From: JAXDJH01 sp034663635 | GTDB taxonomy: Bacteria > Actinomycetota > CADDZG01 > WHSQ01 | DNA: 64,000 nucleotides | Direction of reading: 5' to 3' | Assembly (NCBI GenBank): GCA_034663635.1 | Contig: JAXDJH010000005.1 | Span: forward strand, 1-64,000 | In this document: in pieces, positions 1-7,120 of the stretch | Position numbering within the stretch: position 1 is the first letter of the stretch | Layout of the letters: each line of letters starts with the position of its first letter | The notes under the pieces: generated by a model | What the model saw: only the letters and a program-made list of their open reading frames with translations | What the model was told of the DNA's origin: nothing | Database searches by the model: none | Program-made: the position numbers and the translations under genes

Positions 1-1
1 C

Positions 2-1498
2 GCCCGGAGGGTGCGCCGCTCGATCGCGAGCCCACTTTCTTCCTTGGAGACCGCGGCGTCGGCTTTCGGGTCCGACGAACTATCCCATCGCATCACCGTG
101 ACGGGTGACGACGAGCTTGCACGCGTCAGCCGGGCTTTCAACGGCATGGCCGACAAACTTCAGGAGAGCAGGAGGGCCCTGCAGGATCAAGCGCTGCACG
201 ACCCGCTAACGGGACTTCCAAACAGGCGTCTCTTCATGGAGCGCATGGAGCATGCGATCGCGCGCTCCAATCGCACGGGCACGCCGTTCTCGGTCCTCTA
301 TCTCGATCTGGACGGATTCAAAGCGGTCAATGACACCATGGGACACGAGGCCGGTGATGAGCTGCTTGTGGACGTGGCCGAGCGCTTGCAAGCGTCGTTG
401 CGTACGGTCGATACAGCCGCTCGCCTGGGTGGTGACGAGTTCGCAGTCTTGTTGGAAGAAGCGGATATGGACGGAGCTACTCATGCGGCTGAGCGTCTTA
501 GCCGCATCTTTGCCACGAGTTGGGCCATCGCAGCGGCCGAAGTGCCGATCGCTTTCAGCATCGGAGTCGCGACCCGGCAGAACGGCGAGATGCTCGATCA
601 GCTGCTACGTCAAGCCGATGCGGCCATGTATGCGGCCAAGTCTTCAGGCCCGGGTCAGTGGCAAGTCTTCCGGCCCGGTCTGGACGCGGATGTACTGGAA
701 ACGGCGTCATTGCGGCACGAGTTGGGGGTTGCCGTAGATCGAGATGAGTTCCTCGTCCACTATCAGCCGGTCGTGAATCTTCAGACCAATGCGATCGAAG
801 GTGTCGAGGCCTTGGTGAGATGGGACCATCCCAAGCGAGGAGTGCTTCCCCCCTCAGAGTTTCTCGATGAAGCAGAGAAGAGCGGCCATATCCTGCGCAT
901 CGATCGGTGGGTGCTCGACGAGACCTGTCGCCAAGTGCGCGCATGGCAGGTTACCCACCCAGCCGCGGTTGACCTCTTCGCATGCGTGAACCTCTCTGCG
1001 AGGCAATTGCAGCACCCGGGATTGGCTGAAGATGTGGTCGAGGCCCTATCCGCTTCAGGGTTGCGTCCGAAGGATTTGGTTCTGGAGATCACCGAGACCG
1101 CTTTGGTGCGCGATACGGAGACCGCTGCGTCTGAGTTGAGGAGGCTCGCGGATCTGGGTGTGAAGCTTGCGCTCGATGATTTTGGAACCGGCTACTCGTC
1201 GTTGACCCATCTTCTGACGTTCCCTATCGAAATAATCAAGATCGATCGCTCATTCGTCTCGGCCATTGGAGATGGACCGCGGTCGAAGGTGTCGCATGCT
1301 CTAGTGAACTTGGCCAAGACTTTGGGCCTGAGGACCGTGGCTGAAGGCATCGAGCGAGAGGACCAACTCGACTATCTGCGGGACCTCGACTGTGAACTCG
1401 GCCAGGGATATCTCTTCGCCAAGCCCGTGGCTCCACTGGAGTTAGAGAGGCTGTTCGACAGCTTCAGTCAAGTTCCGACCCAGCCGCTGGCTGCCTAG
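2..1498 (+). CDS. HAMP-GGDEF-EAL cyclic-di-GMP signalling protein (5' partial)
   Basis: This is the C-terminal part of a membrane sensor that makes and/or breaks cyclic di-GMP. The reading frame is open to the left edge, so the GTG at 11 is probably internal. Counting from that GTG, residues about 5-60 look like a HAMP linker. A GGDEF domain follows with intact GGDEF at 140-144 and an RTVD inhibitory (I-) site five residues before it. An EAL domain starts with EAL at 266-268 and keeps the usual metal and catalytic motifs (NLSARQ, EITE, DDFGTGYSSL, IKIDRSF, AEGIE). Both activities therefore look possible; which one dominates cannot be read from sequence. The missing N-terminus should hold the sensor and membrane segments. 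A c-di-GMP riboswitch lies 125 bases downstream, which fits a local signalling circuit (inference). Confidence 0.93.
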   Translation, partial: ARRVRRSIASPLSSLETAASAFGSDELSHRITVTGDDELARVSRAFNGMADKLQESRRALQDQALHDPLTGLPNRRLFMERMEHAIARSNRTGTPFSVLYLDLDGFKAVNDTMGHEAGDELLVDVAERLQASLRTVDTAARLGGDEFAVLLEEADMDGATHAAERLSRIFATSWAIAAAEVPIAFSIGVATRQNGEMLDQLLRQADAAMYAAKSSGPGQWQVFRPGLDADVLETASLRHELGVAVDRDEFLVHYQPVVNLQTNAIEGVEALVRWDHPKRGVLPPSEFLDEAEKSGHILRIDRWVLDETCRQVRAWQVTHPAAVDLFACVNLSARQLQHPGLAEDVVEALSASGLRPKDLVLEITETALVRDTETAASELRRLADLGVKLALDDFGTGYSSLTHLLTFPIEIIKIDRSFVSAIGDGPRSKVSHALVNLAKTLGLRTVAEGIEREDQLDYLRDLDCELGQGYLFAKPVAPLELERLFDSFSQVPTQPLAA

Positions 1499-1513
1499 CT
1501 TTGGTGACTCTCT

Positions 1514-1561
1514 GGGCGGTCTGAGTCTCAAAAAAGGGCGTTCTGGGGCCCAGACCCGCCC
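1514..1561 (+). terminator. Possible terminator hairpin after the GGDEF-EAL gene
   Basis: An inverted repeat pairs GGGCGGTCTG (1514-1523) with CAGACCCGCCC (1551-1561), with one bulged C. A smaller palindrome, TCTGGGGCCCAGA (1542-1554), could compete with it. There is no clear T run after it, so intrinsic termination is uncertain. It separates the enzyme gene from the riboswitch transcript. Confidence 0.4.
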
Positions 1562-1623
1562 AATCTAAGCAGTACTCCGTATGCGCCTGCCCAATCATTC
1601 CGTCGAATCAAATAGTGCAAGGA

Positions 1624-1704
1624 ACTCTCGAAAGGGCAAACCGGTCGCAAGGCCGGGACGCAAAGCCAAGGGCCTCACCGAGGTAGCCGGGTCGCCGAAG
1701 GAGT
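1624..1704 (+). ncRNA. Cyclic-di-GMP-I (GEMM-I) riboswitch aptamer
   Basis: The conserved GEMM-I core is present in order: GGGCAAACC (1634-1642), a six-pair helix closed by a GCAA tetraloop (CCGGTC/GGCCGG, 1641-1656), GGGACGCAAAGCC (about 1655-1667), a second short hairpin (CCT/AGG around CACCG), then GGTAGCCGGGTCGCC (1682-1696). The base aligning with Vc2 G20 (1635) is G, which favours c-di-GMP over cyclic AMP-GMP. The likely closing helix P1 pairs ACTCT (1624-1628) with GGAGT (1700-1704). That puts the Shine-Dalgarno AAGGAG (1698-1703) of the next gene inside P1. Ligand binding should then block translation (an OFF switch); this direction is inference. Confidence 0.88.
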
Positions 1705-1713
1705 GGATGCGGA

Positions 1714-3009
1714 ATGTACTCACGGAACGCAACGAGGTCCCCGAGCTGGGGCTCCTCATCGATAGCCCCCCTCGATCCCTTCGCCGCTTACGGCCAAAGG
1801 GTCCTTCGCCGTTGCGCCGCAGCAATCGTCATCTCTCTCTATCTATTTGCAGCCGTCGCACCCGCCACGATCGCCAACGCCGCTCCTCCGGGTGGAGGCA
1901 ACGGGAACAACAACGGGAGCAACGGGAATGGGAACGGCATCGGCAACGGCAATGGCAATGGCGGCGGCAACGGTCATGACGTCGGCGGTCCCGGCAACAG
2001 CGAGAATGCCCCCGGCCATAACAAGGACGGCGACCAGGCCGGCAGTACCACCGGAACCACGGGCGCGGGCACCACGGACACCGGCACGACGGACACCGGG
2101 TCGACCGACGCAGGCATCGGCACCGAAGCAACAACGACCGATGCTGGAGTCACCGACACCGGCACCTCCGCTTCCGAGGCCACCGACGCAAGCACCGGAA
2201 CGACGGATGCTGGAGTCACCGACACTGAAACGACTGGCACCGAAACCGACACTGACACGACCGACACCTCGGATGCGGCCACCGACACCGAAGAGGCAAC
2301 CGATGTCGACCCAGGAACGACCGACAGCGACGCCGCCACCTCAGATGGCACCGAGACCGACGCCCAGACTTCGGCCGATGATGAGTCCTCGGACGCCGGC
2401 GGCGTTGCACCTCCCCCGTCTGGAAACGGCGGCTCGCCGACCGATGGTGGTTTCAAAGGCGATGCCGGCACCACGTCCGACGGTGGGTCACAGACGAGCG
2501 GATCCGACGCCACCAACGACAACACTTCCAACGACGTGTCGGGTGCAGATCAGGCAGTTGCATCCGGTGCGGATCTGACCTCCGGCGAGTCTTACACCCC
2601 GCTGGTTGGGGGATCGGATCTGCCGGCACGCGACTCCGTGCTTCGTGACATGGATGGAAACGCCGGTCGGCTCGCTGGTGGCACCCATGATGCCCCACTC
2701 CACGTTCAGAGCCTCTTCATCACGGGATCTGCAAAGACCCCCCCGGTCGTGTTCGAGTCCAGCTCGGCGTTCACCCAGACCGTCGGTGACGCAGTGAAGA
2801 ATGCTCGGGACGCAGCCTTCACCGGGATGCACAAAGGCTGGAATCTTTCGATGGAGGTTCTGGCCAAGGCAGTGAAAGCATTTGCTTTCCCCTTGGCTCT
2901 GATGCTCGCCGTTGTCCTCTTCCTGATGTTCCAGAACAAAGTCGACCGCAACGATCCCAAGCTCGTCCTCGCAAGGATCAAGGGTGTCGAGGATGTGGTC
3001 TTCGAGTGA
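1714..3009 (+). CDS. Exported low-complexity membrane-anchored protein under c-di-GMP riboswitch
   Basis: I do not recognise a functional domain. The 431-residue product has an N-terminal export signal (basic residues about 30-34, hydrophobic 35-51, A-x-A-like cleavage near 54-57). A Gly/Asn repeat (NGNGNG type) follows, then a long Thr/Asp/Gly/Ser-rich stretch with TDTG and TDAG repeats to about residue 230. A less repetitive region comes next, and then one membrane helix near 390-406 with a short cytoplasmic tail containing DRNDPKLVLA. ATG 1714 is ten bases after an AAGGAG that lies in the riboswitch. The extracellular part is probably disordered or fibrous. The helix plus DPKL tail resembles actinobacterial envelope proteins I recall, but I cannot name a family. 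A role in surface attachment or appendages is only inference from c-di-GMP control. Confidence 0.8.
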   Translation: MYSRNATRSPSWGSSSIAPLDPFAAYGQRVLRRCAAAIVISLYLFAAVAPATIANAAPPGGGNGNNNGSNGNGNGIGNGNGNGGGNGHDVGGPGNSENAPGHNKDGDQAGSTTGTTGAGTTDTGTTDTGSTDAGIGTEATTTDAGVTDTGTSASEATDASTGTTDAGVTDTETTGTETDTDTTDTSDAATDTEEATDVDPGTTDSDAATSDGTETDAQTSADDESSDAGGVAPPPSGNGGSPTDGGFKGDAGTTSDGGSQTSGSDATNDNTSNDVSGADQAVASGADLTSGESYTPLVGGSDLPARDSVLRDMDGNAGRLAGGTHDAPLHVQSLFITGSAKTPPVVFESSSAFTQTVGDAVKNARDAAFTGMHKGWNLSMEVLAKAVKAFAFPLALMLAVVLFLMFQNKVDRNDPKLVLARIKGVEDVVFE

Positions 3010-3088
3010 AGTCCTCCTCAGCGATTCCCTGGCTACTTCGGTCGGACCCCTGGAGCGCTACCGGTCACTTGGTCTTTCAGTAAAAACC

Positions 3089-3094
3089 TAGGGT
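3089..3094 (+). promoter_or_regulatory. Candidate -10 element (TAGGGT) for the NTF2-like gene
   Basis: TAGGGT matches the TAnnnT pattern found before many starts in this window. It overlaps the GTG at 3093, so transcription would begin near 3101 and the GTG at 3117 becomes the more likely start. Confidence 0.4.
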
Positions 3095-3116
3095 GCGTTG
3101 GGATAACTTCCTCGAT

Positions 3117-3593
3117 GTGAATGCCAATGCGGACCTGATCTCGGAGTTCTATTCGGCGTTCGCCAAAGGCGATCACGCCACCATGGCTCGCTCTTACTCG
3201 GACGACGCAACGTTCAGCGACCCCGTATTCCGGAACCTCGACGCCGAAGAGGCTCGCGCGATGTGGCGGATGTTCTGCACAAGTGGAAACGACATAGATC
3301 TGACGTTCCGCGATGTCGAAGCCGACGACACGAGCGGGTCCGCTCACTGGGAAGCGATCTACGCATTCCCCAAGACAGGACGAAGGGTGCACAACAAGAT
3401 CGACGCCGCGTTCTCGTTCCGTGACGGCAAAATCGTGAGACATAAAGACGACTTCGATCTCTACAGTTGGACGAGGAGGGCCCTGGGTCCCGTCGGTTTG
3501 CTACTTGGCTGGACGCCGATCGTTCAAGGCCAGGTCCGAGGTCAAGCTGCTGCCCAGTTGAAACGCTTTCAGGAAGAAGAAGCAAAGGCGTAG
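3117..3593 (+). CDS. NTF2/SnoaL-like small-molecule-binding fold protein
   Basis: The roughly 158-residue product has the cone-shaped NTF2/SnoaL pattern: an N-terminal helix (LISEFYSAFAKGD), MARSYSDDATFSDPVF, then alternating strands with AHWEAIYAF and a FRDGKIVRHKDDFD segment. The family includes cyclases, isomerases and ligand-binding proteins, so no reaction can be assigned. An upstream GTG at 3093 is in frame, but it overlaps a candidate -10 hexamer, so GTG 3117 was chosen. The stop codon overlaps the GTG start of the proline racemase (TAGTG), which suggests one mRNA and perhaps a related metabolic role. A hydrophobic-basic tail lies near the C-terminus. Confidence 0.8.
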   Translation: MNANADLISEFYSAFAKGDHATMARSYSDDATFSDPVFRNLDAEEARAMWRMFCTSGNDIDLTFRDVEADDTSGSAHWEAIYAFPKTGRRVHNKIDAAFSFRDGKIVRHKDDFDLYSWTRRALGPVGLLLGWTPIVQGQVRGQAAAQLKRFQEEEAKA

Positions 3594-4597
3594 TGCACGA
3601 GTCGCGCATCCGAACCGTCGACTACCACACGGCGGGAGAGCCTTTTCGCATCGTCGTCGAGGACGTCGGTGGGATCCCCGGGGCCACGATCCTCGACAAA
3701 CGTAGGTACGCGGCGGAGCATCTCGACCACATCAGGAAGCTCCTCGTCTTCGAGCCGCGTGGTCACGCAGACATGTACGGGTGTTTCGTGGTCGATCCGG
3801 TCGACGAGGATGGCGATCTCGGCGTCTTGTTCTTCCATAACGCGGGCTATTCAACGGCCTGCGGGCACGGAACCATCGCTCTAGTTACGTGGGCGATCGA
3901 GTCCGGCCGGATCCAGGCGTCGGGCCCAGAGACAAGAGTGATGGTCGACGCACCTTCGGGCCGTCTGGAGACGTTCGCAACGGTCAGGGAAGGCGACGTT
4001 GTTTCGGTCCGGTTCCGCAACGTGCCGTCGTTCGTATTCGCGACAGGCGTATCAGTGGAGACAACCGGCGGCTCTGTTTCGGCGGACATCGCTTACGGCG
4101 GAGCCTTCTACGCCTCGGTTGATGCCACATCTCTGGGCCTGACGGTCACGCCCGACAACCTCACCAGATTCATCTCACTAGGCCGCGAGATCAAGCGAAC
4201 TATCGAATCCGAACACGAGGTGATCAACCCGATCGAGCCGGAGCTCCGCGACGTCTACGGCGTGATATTTCACGAGACCATCGATGAGGGCCCGCCTCTC
4301 GTCCAACGCAACGTCACTGTCTTCGCCGACGGCGAGGTTGATCGTTCCCCGTGCGGAAGTGGAACGTCGGCTCGCCTGGCGCTCCTCGATCATTCCGGCC
4401 CCCTGCCGCGTGGCTCCGAACTGGTCCATCACAGCATCATCGACACCGTCTTTAGAGGCCGCGTCACGGGCGATGCGGCGGTGGGAGCCCTGCCGGCGGT
4501 GATCACGGAGGTCGAGGGGAGCGCTCACCGGACGGGCGAGCACTCGTTCCTCCTGGAGCCCGGCGACGAGCTCGGCCCGGGCTTTCTCCTTCGCTGA
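3593..4597 (+). CDS. Proline racemase / hydroxyproline epimerase family enzyme
   Basis: The 334-residue product matches the cofactor-independent proline racemase superfamily, which moves the alpha proton of proline or hydroxyproline using a pair of cysteines. The first catalytic motif is ACGHGT (in NAGYSTACGHGT) and the second is SPCGSGTSA. Both cysteines are present. This fits a racemase/epimerase rather than the trans-3-hydroxyproline dehydratase branch, which has Thr at the second site. Substrate (proline or 4-hydroxyproline) cannot be decided. GTG 3593 was chosen because it overlaps the previous stop and the product then begins near the conserved RIRTVDYHTAGEPFR. A longer in-frame reading back to 3467 overlaps the NTF2-like gene and is not credible. 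Confidence 0.9.
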   Translation: MHESRIRTVDYHTAGEPFRIVVEDVGGIPGATILDKRRYAAEHLDHIRKLLVFEPRGHADMYGCFVVDPVDEDGDLGVLFFHNAGYSTACGHGTIALVTWAIESGRIQASGPETRVMVDAPSGRLETFATVREGDVVSVRFRNVPSFVFATGVSVETTGGSVSADIAYGGAFYASVDATSLGLTVTPDNLTRFISLGREIKRTIESEHEVINPIEPELRDVYGVIFHETIDEGPPLVQRNVTVFADGEVDRSPCGSGTSARLALLDHSGPLPRGSELVHHSIIDTVFRGRVTGDAAVGALPAVITEVEGSAHRTGEHSFLLEPGDELGPGFLLR

Positions 4598-4601
4598 TTA
4601 A

Positions 4602-4630
4602 GGGGGCTTCGGGCCCCCCTCCAAGGGGGG
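4602..4630 (+). terminator. G/C/G triple-arm hairpin region, likely terminator
   Basis: GGGGG (4602-4606) can pair with CCCCCC (4614-4619) around a CTTCGGG loop, and the same C run can instead pair with GGGGGG (4625-4630) around TCCAA. The two hairpins exclude each other. It follows the proline racemase stop by five bases, and CACTTTTTC lies about 10 bases downstream. Confidence 0.55.
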
Positions 4631-4780
4631 AACTTTCCCACTTTTTCGGGCGAAATCAGAATAAAAAAGTTTCGTTTCTTTGGAGCGAGGGAAGGACTGA
4701 GGCACCTGACCACGAAGAGTAGTGGCATGGATGCAGAAAGTCGGGACCGGTGATGCGTAACGGGCGAAAGGAGCTCGAAA
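4631..4780 (+). other. Leader region of the first LPXTG gene
   Basis: This 150-base leader holds an A/T-rich block (AGAATAAAAAAG near 4658-4669), a small CCAC/GTGG hairpin, an ACCGGT palindrome and a good Shine-Dalgarno GAAAGGAG (4766-4773) seven bases before ATG 4781. I checked it against the cobalamin, TPP, SAM, ydaO and GEMM consensus patterns I know and found no match. Confidence 0.45.
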
Positions 4781-6103
4781 ATGTCTAAGAAATACCAGTT
4801 GGGCCTCACGATGGCTCAAGGAGAAGTTGCCGAGGACACCAGGTCGAGCATCTTGACCTCGTTGATCCTCATCGCCTTGATGGCGTTCACACTGCTTGCG
4901 GTGACTGCCGCTCGTCCCGCGCGTGCAGCCGAGAAGGCTGTTCGTTCGACCCAGAACGAGGGCGACGACAACGACGGCGATCACCACGGCGACGACGGCC
5001 ACGGTGACGGCGGCGACGACGGCCACGACGGCGACGACGCCAAGTCCGGCGATGCCCACGCCGATGGCGGCGACAACAACACTGCCGGCAACCACAGCGG
5101 CGACGCCGCGAGCAACGCGGGCGACAAGAACACGGCCGGCAACAACAGCAACGACGCGGCCAGCAACGCTGCCGACAACGGTGGCAACACGGCCGGCAAC
5201 CACAGTGGTGACGCTGCGAGCCAGGGCGGCGACAAGAACACCGCCGGCAACAACAGCAACGACGCGGCCAGCAACGCTGCCGACAAGAACACCGCCGGCA
5301 ACCACAGTGGCGACGCTGCGAGCCAGGGCGGCGACAAGAACACCGCCGGCAACAACAGCAACGACGCGGCCAGCAACGCGGCCGACAACGGTGGCAACAC
5401 AGCCGGCAACCACAGCGGTGACGCTGCGAGCCAGGGCGGTGGCCACGACAACAACACTGCTGGTAACAACAGCAACGACGCTGCTAGTGGTGGCGCCGAC
5501 CAGGGCAAGGACCATTCCGCAGTTAAAGACACGAACTTCAGCCAGGGCTCGGTCGGCACCGGTGCAGGAACCACTGCAGGTGGCGGCAACACCACCGGCG
5601 GCAACAACGCAGGTGGGGGCAACACCGCAGGCAACAACAGCAACGGCGCCGGCAGCGGTGACCAGGTTGGTGGCGTTCAGACCGGCAACAACAACACGGC
5701 AGGCAACAACAGCAACGACGCCGGCAGTGGTGACCAGGCTGGCGGCGACAACGGCGACAACGGCGGCGGCGACAACGTCGGCGGCGTGATCACCGGAGTC
5801 GGCGGCAACGCTGGTGGCGGAGACAACGGCGGCAACGGTGGAACCCCGGACGTCGTTCTTCCCGGTGGCCAGGACAACGGCCCGGATGTTGCGCCCGACG
5901 AGGTTCTCGGCGAGCGCTTCAACCGAGGCAACGCTGGTGGAGTGGCTCCTCAGGTTGCGGCTGCAGCTCAGGCTGCTCCCGAAGCCGGGGTCCTTCCGTT
6001 CACCGGAGCGAACCTGCTTGGGTTCGTCCTCTCGGCGGCCGGCATGATCGGAGCGGGCGGCTACTTCGCTTCCAAGAAGCGTCGCACGCAGGTCGAGCAG
6101 TAA
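4781..6103 (+). CDS. LPXTG-anchored Asp/His-rich repeat surface protein (paralogue 1)
   Basis: This 440-residue protein is exported and should be fixed to peptidoglycan by a sortase. A signal sequence spans residues about 22-49 (hydrophobic 25-43, ending PARAA). An acidic, His-rich segment (about 60-90; DDNDGDHHGDD and similar) could bind divalent metals. About ten copies of a roughly 17-residue motif (NTAGNNSNDAASNAAD and NTAGNHSGDAASQGGD variants) follow, then a Gly/Asn-rich stretch and DEVLGERFNR. The sorting signal is LPFTG at 405-409, then a membrane helix and a KKRR tail. The gene at 8798 has the same order of parts, so the two are paralogues. No enzymatic domain is visible and no sortase lies in the window. 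Function is unknown; adhesin, matrix or metal-holding roles are possible. Confidence 0.85.
   Translation: MSKKYQLGLTMAQGEVAEDTRSSILTSLILIALMAFTLLAVTAARPARAAEKAVRSTQNEGDDNDGDHHGDDGHGDGGDDGHDGDDAKSGDAHADGGDNNTAGNHSGDAASNAGDKNTAGNNSNDAASNAADNGGNTAGNHSGDAASQGGDKNTAGNNSNDAASNAADKNTAGNHSGDAASQGGDKNTAGNNSNDAASNAADNGGNTAGNHSGDAASQGGGHDNNTAGNNSNDAASGGADQGKDHSAVKDTNFSQGSVGTGAGTTAGGGNTTGGNNAGGGNTAGNNSNGAGSGDQVGGVQTGNNNTAGNNSNDAGSGDQAGGDNGDNGGGDNVGGVITGVGGNAGGGDNGGNGGTPDVVLPGGQDNGPDVAPDEVLGERFNRGNAGGVAPQVAAAAQAAPEAGVLPFTGANLLGFVLSAAGMIGAGGYFASKKRRTQVEQ
5080..5500 (+). repeat. In-frame tandem repeats of about 51-57 bp inside the LPXTG gene
   Basis: Alternating units encode NTAGN[N/H]S[N/G]DAAS plus a variable tail. 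Copies are highly similar at DNA level (for example AACACCGCCGGCAACAACAG recurs). They keep the reading frame, so copy number could change by slippage or recombination without breaking the gene. Confidence 0.85.
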
Positions 6104-6125
6104 ACAGATAGCGATCTAAGAGTTC

Positions 6126-6151
6126 GAGGGGGCCGGGAAACCGGCCCCCTC
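6126..6151. terminator. Bidirectional intrinsic terminator
   Basis: A perfect 11-bp stem GAGGGGGCCGG / CCGGCCCCCTC closes on a GAAA tetraloop. It lies between two convergent genes (the LPXTG gene and the kinase gene), so it can serve both strands. The T run on the plus strand is short (TCTTCG). Confidence 0.8.
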
Positions 6152-6178
6152 TTCGCGTGCCCAGACCTGGAGGGTTCG

Positions 6179-7120
6179 TTAAGTAAGTCGCGGACGCAGC
6201 TTGCCGAGGCGGTGCTTTCGAGGCAACGCCGCAAGGAGAGGCTCGAGCCGCTCCGCCATCTCGAGAGGTGTGGGCCTCTCCGAAGGCTCGTGAAGCATGG
6301 ACTGGAGCAGCATCTCTCCGATGACGCTCGGCACTCGCTTCGGATCGAGTTCGTAGGGCTCCTGGATGATCTGTGGGAACCGCTCGTAGAGGTCGTCCTT
6401 GTTGTAGTCGTCTGGTCGAGTGAATGCAGGCTGGCCGGAGACCGCCTCATAGAGAGTTGCCCCCAACCCGTAGACATCCGACCACGGCCCGATCTCGTGG
6501 CGCTTGTTCGGTTCGCATTGCTCTGGGGCCATATAGAGGTCGGTGCCGACGTGGCCGGTGATGCGTGTCGCCTGGCTGAACGAACGCGCAACCGAAAGGT
6601 CGATCAACTTCGGGGGGATTCCTACGACGATGTTGCGGGGCTTGATGTCGAGGTGAACCATCTTCTCCGTTCCCAGATAGTGCGTGACAGAGCAGAGGTT
6701 GATCGCGAGCGGGATGAATTGCTCGAGCGGCAGAGGGCCGTGGCGACGGATAAGCCGGGCTAGGTGTGGTCCCTCGAGGTGCTCCATGACGATGTGAGGC
6801 CGCTCTCCGGCGAGCACGGCCCCGAATCCACGGACAAGCATCGGATGTTGAAGCCGGCCGATCGCTCCTGCTTCTCGAGCGAGACTCCTTTCCGCCCATT
6901 CCTCTTTGACGAGGTGGGGCCGGACGATCTTGGCGACCACGAGGTACATGAGCGTTTCGTCCCACGCGAGATATGCCTCATAAGCGGTGCCGCCCCCGAG
7001 CTTCGTGAGCGCATGGCGGCCGGGAACTATCTCGTCGCCTTGTTCGAAATTCCAGGATTCGGTCTGTTGCTCGTCGACCTCTTCTTCGAAAGGTGTCTCT
7101 AGCGGCTGAACGTCGCTCAT
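6179..7120 (-). CDS. Soluble Ser/Thr protein kinase, DLS variant
   Basis: The 313-residue product is a eukaryote-like protein kinase without a membrane segment or PASTA domains. Visible parts: Gly-rich loop LGGGTAYEA (41-49), ATP-binding Lys64 (VVAKIV), catalytic loop HLDIKPRN (156-163, Asp158), metal-binding Asp174 in DLS instead of the usual DFG, and the APE region MAPEQ. The catalytic residues remain, so activity is plausible despite HLD and DLS. ATG 7120 was chosen because it overlaps the upstream peptidase stop by four bases (ATGA); a longer frame to 7234 runs deep into that gene. The coupling means kinase and peptidase are made together, but the substrate is unknown. Confidence 0.9.
   Translation of the reverse strand: MSDVQPLETPFEEEVDEQQTESWNFEQGDEIVPGRHALTKLGGGTAYEAYLAWDETLMYLVVAKIVRPHLVKEEWAERSLAREAGAIGRLQHPMLVRGFGAVLAGERPHIVMEHLEGPHLARLIRRHGPLPLEQFIPLAINLCSVTHYLGTEKMVHLDIKPRNIVVGIPPKLIDLSVARSFSQATRITGHVGTDLYMAPEQCEPNKRHEIGPWSDVYGLGATLYEAVSGQPAFTRPDDYNKDDLYERFPQIIQEPYELDPKRVPSVIGEMLLQSMLHEPSERPTPLEMAERLEPLLAALPRKHRLGKLRPRLT

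Noticed and set aside
4631..4780. Riboswitch in the leader of the first LPXTG gene
   Set aside because: The leader has small hairpins but does not fit the c-di-GMP, cobalamin, TPP, SAM or ydaO consensus patterns, so no class was assigned.
5080..5500. Possible CRISPR-like array
   Set aside because: Repeats are in frame, without unique spacers of constant length, and encode a coherent peptide motif; no cas genes nearby.
4598..5515. Long Val/Ala-rich minus-strand frame opposite the first LPXTG gene
   Set aside because: It mirrors the coding repeats of the plus strand; the sense protein has a signal peptide and LPFTG anchor, so the antisense frame is not real.
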